Below the pieces are notes generated by a model. That model worked only from the letters and a program-made list of their open reading frames with translations. It did not search any database and had not been told where the DNA came from. Source: Pararge aegeria (taxonomy: Eukaryota; Arthropoda; Insecta; Lepidoptera; Nymphalidae). From it: a stretch of 64,000 nt of DNA. Positions 63,811 to 64,000 of the stretch are shown here, one piece after another; position 1 is the stretch's first letter; every line of letters starts with the position of its first letter. A program made the translations under genes and the position numbers. Where the stretch lies: contig NC_053184.1 of assembly GCF_905163445.1 (NCBI RefSeq), forward strand, positions 4,278,001 through 4,342,000, read 5' to 3'.

Positions 63811-64000
63811 TGTCAACTGCTGTTCCCATCAAACAAAAACATAATTTCCGAGTTCGTTCTTTCAACACAAAATTCCCAGTTAGATCTTACGCTCACAAAC
63901 GAGTCCCATGCGTTATAGTCTAACACTAACGAGCGAGGTTCCATTCAGCAAAATGTATCCTGCAGCGAAATCATGAATAAATTAGTTCCGACATATCATT
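63811..64000. other. Unassigned end of window
   Basis: No feature recognised in the last 190 bases. Confidence 0.3.

Overview
The window looks like nuclear DNA from a lepidopteran insect, probably a butterfly. It is AT-rich and almost free of host coding sequence. It is full of short interspersed elements with tRNA-like heads, of a type I associate with butterfly and moth genomes (the most abundant one resembles the Metulj SINEs reported from Heliconius), plus 5'-truncated LINEs whose tails are short-motif repeats. The species call is inference from repeat types; nothing here identifies a genus. No bacterial-style operon, rRNA, functional tRNA or CRISPR array was seen.

The one large intact gene is the gag-pol ORF of a Ty3/Gypsy-type LTR retrotransposon (20196-24374). 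It lies between two copies of a ~665-bp LTR-like segment (19531 and 24815). The second copy leads straight into another copy of the same ORF, which breaks off at 27721. By eye the two units differ by one base over about 2.9 kb. The layout is therefore LTR-internal-LTR-partial internal: a very recent tandem, or an assembly duplication. A 35-bp minisatellite lies in the 3' untranslated part.

Region by region. 0-13 kb: scattered SINEs and old repeats, a diverged ~235-bp tandem repeat (4.65-5.5 kb), and a CpG-rich patch with an NRF1-like palindrome and a good splice donor (3.9-4.1 kb), which may be a host promoter and first exon. 13.8-15.2 kb: a complete 1.4-kb hAT-superfamily element with 8-bp target duplication, GTCTTG hexamer arrays at both ends and a remnant of the transposase dimerisation domain, inserted in an older LINE tail. 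16.7-17.5 kb: a truncated LINE with an RNase H and zinc-motif C-terminus and 13-bp target duplications. 19.5-27.7 kb: the LTR tandem. 27.7-41 kb: LINE and SINE relics, and at 40.93-41.16 kb a GC-rich exon-like open frame. 41-64 kb: more SINEs and LINEs, several nested. The clearest cases are a 165-bp hAT-type MITE in the B box of a SINE at 54.0 kb and a CR1/L2-like LINE tail inside an RTE-like LINE at 63 kb.

What ties the window together is layered insertion. At least six cases of one element inserted in another can be read directly, giving a relative age order. Everything else is either decayed repeat or AT-rich sequence in which I see no gene. Most short ORFs here are chance frames through SINEs.
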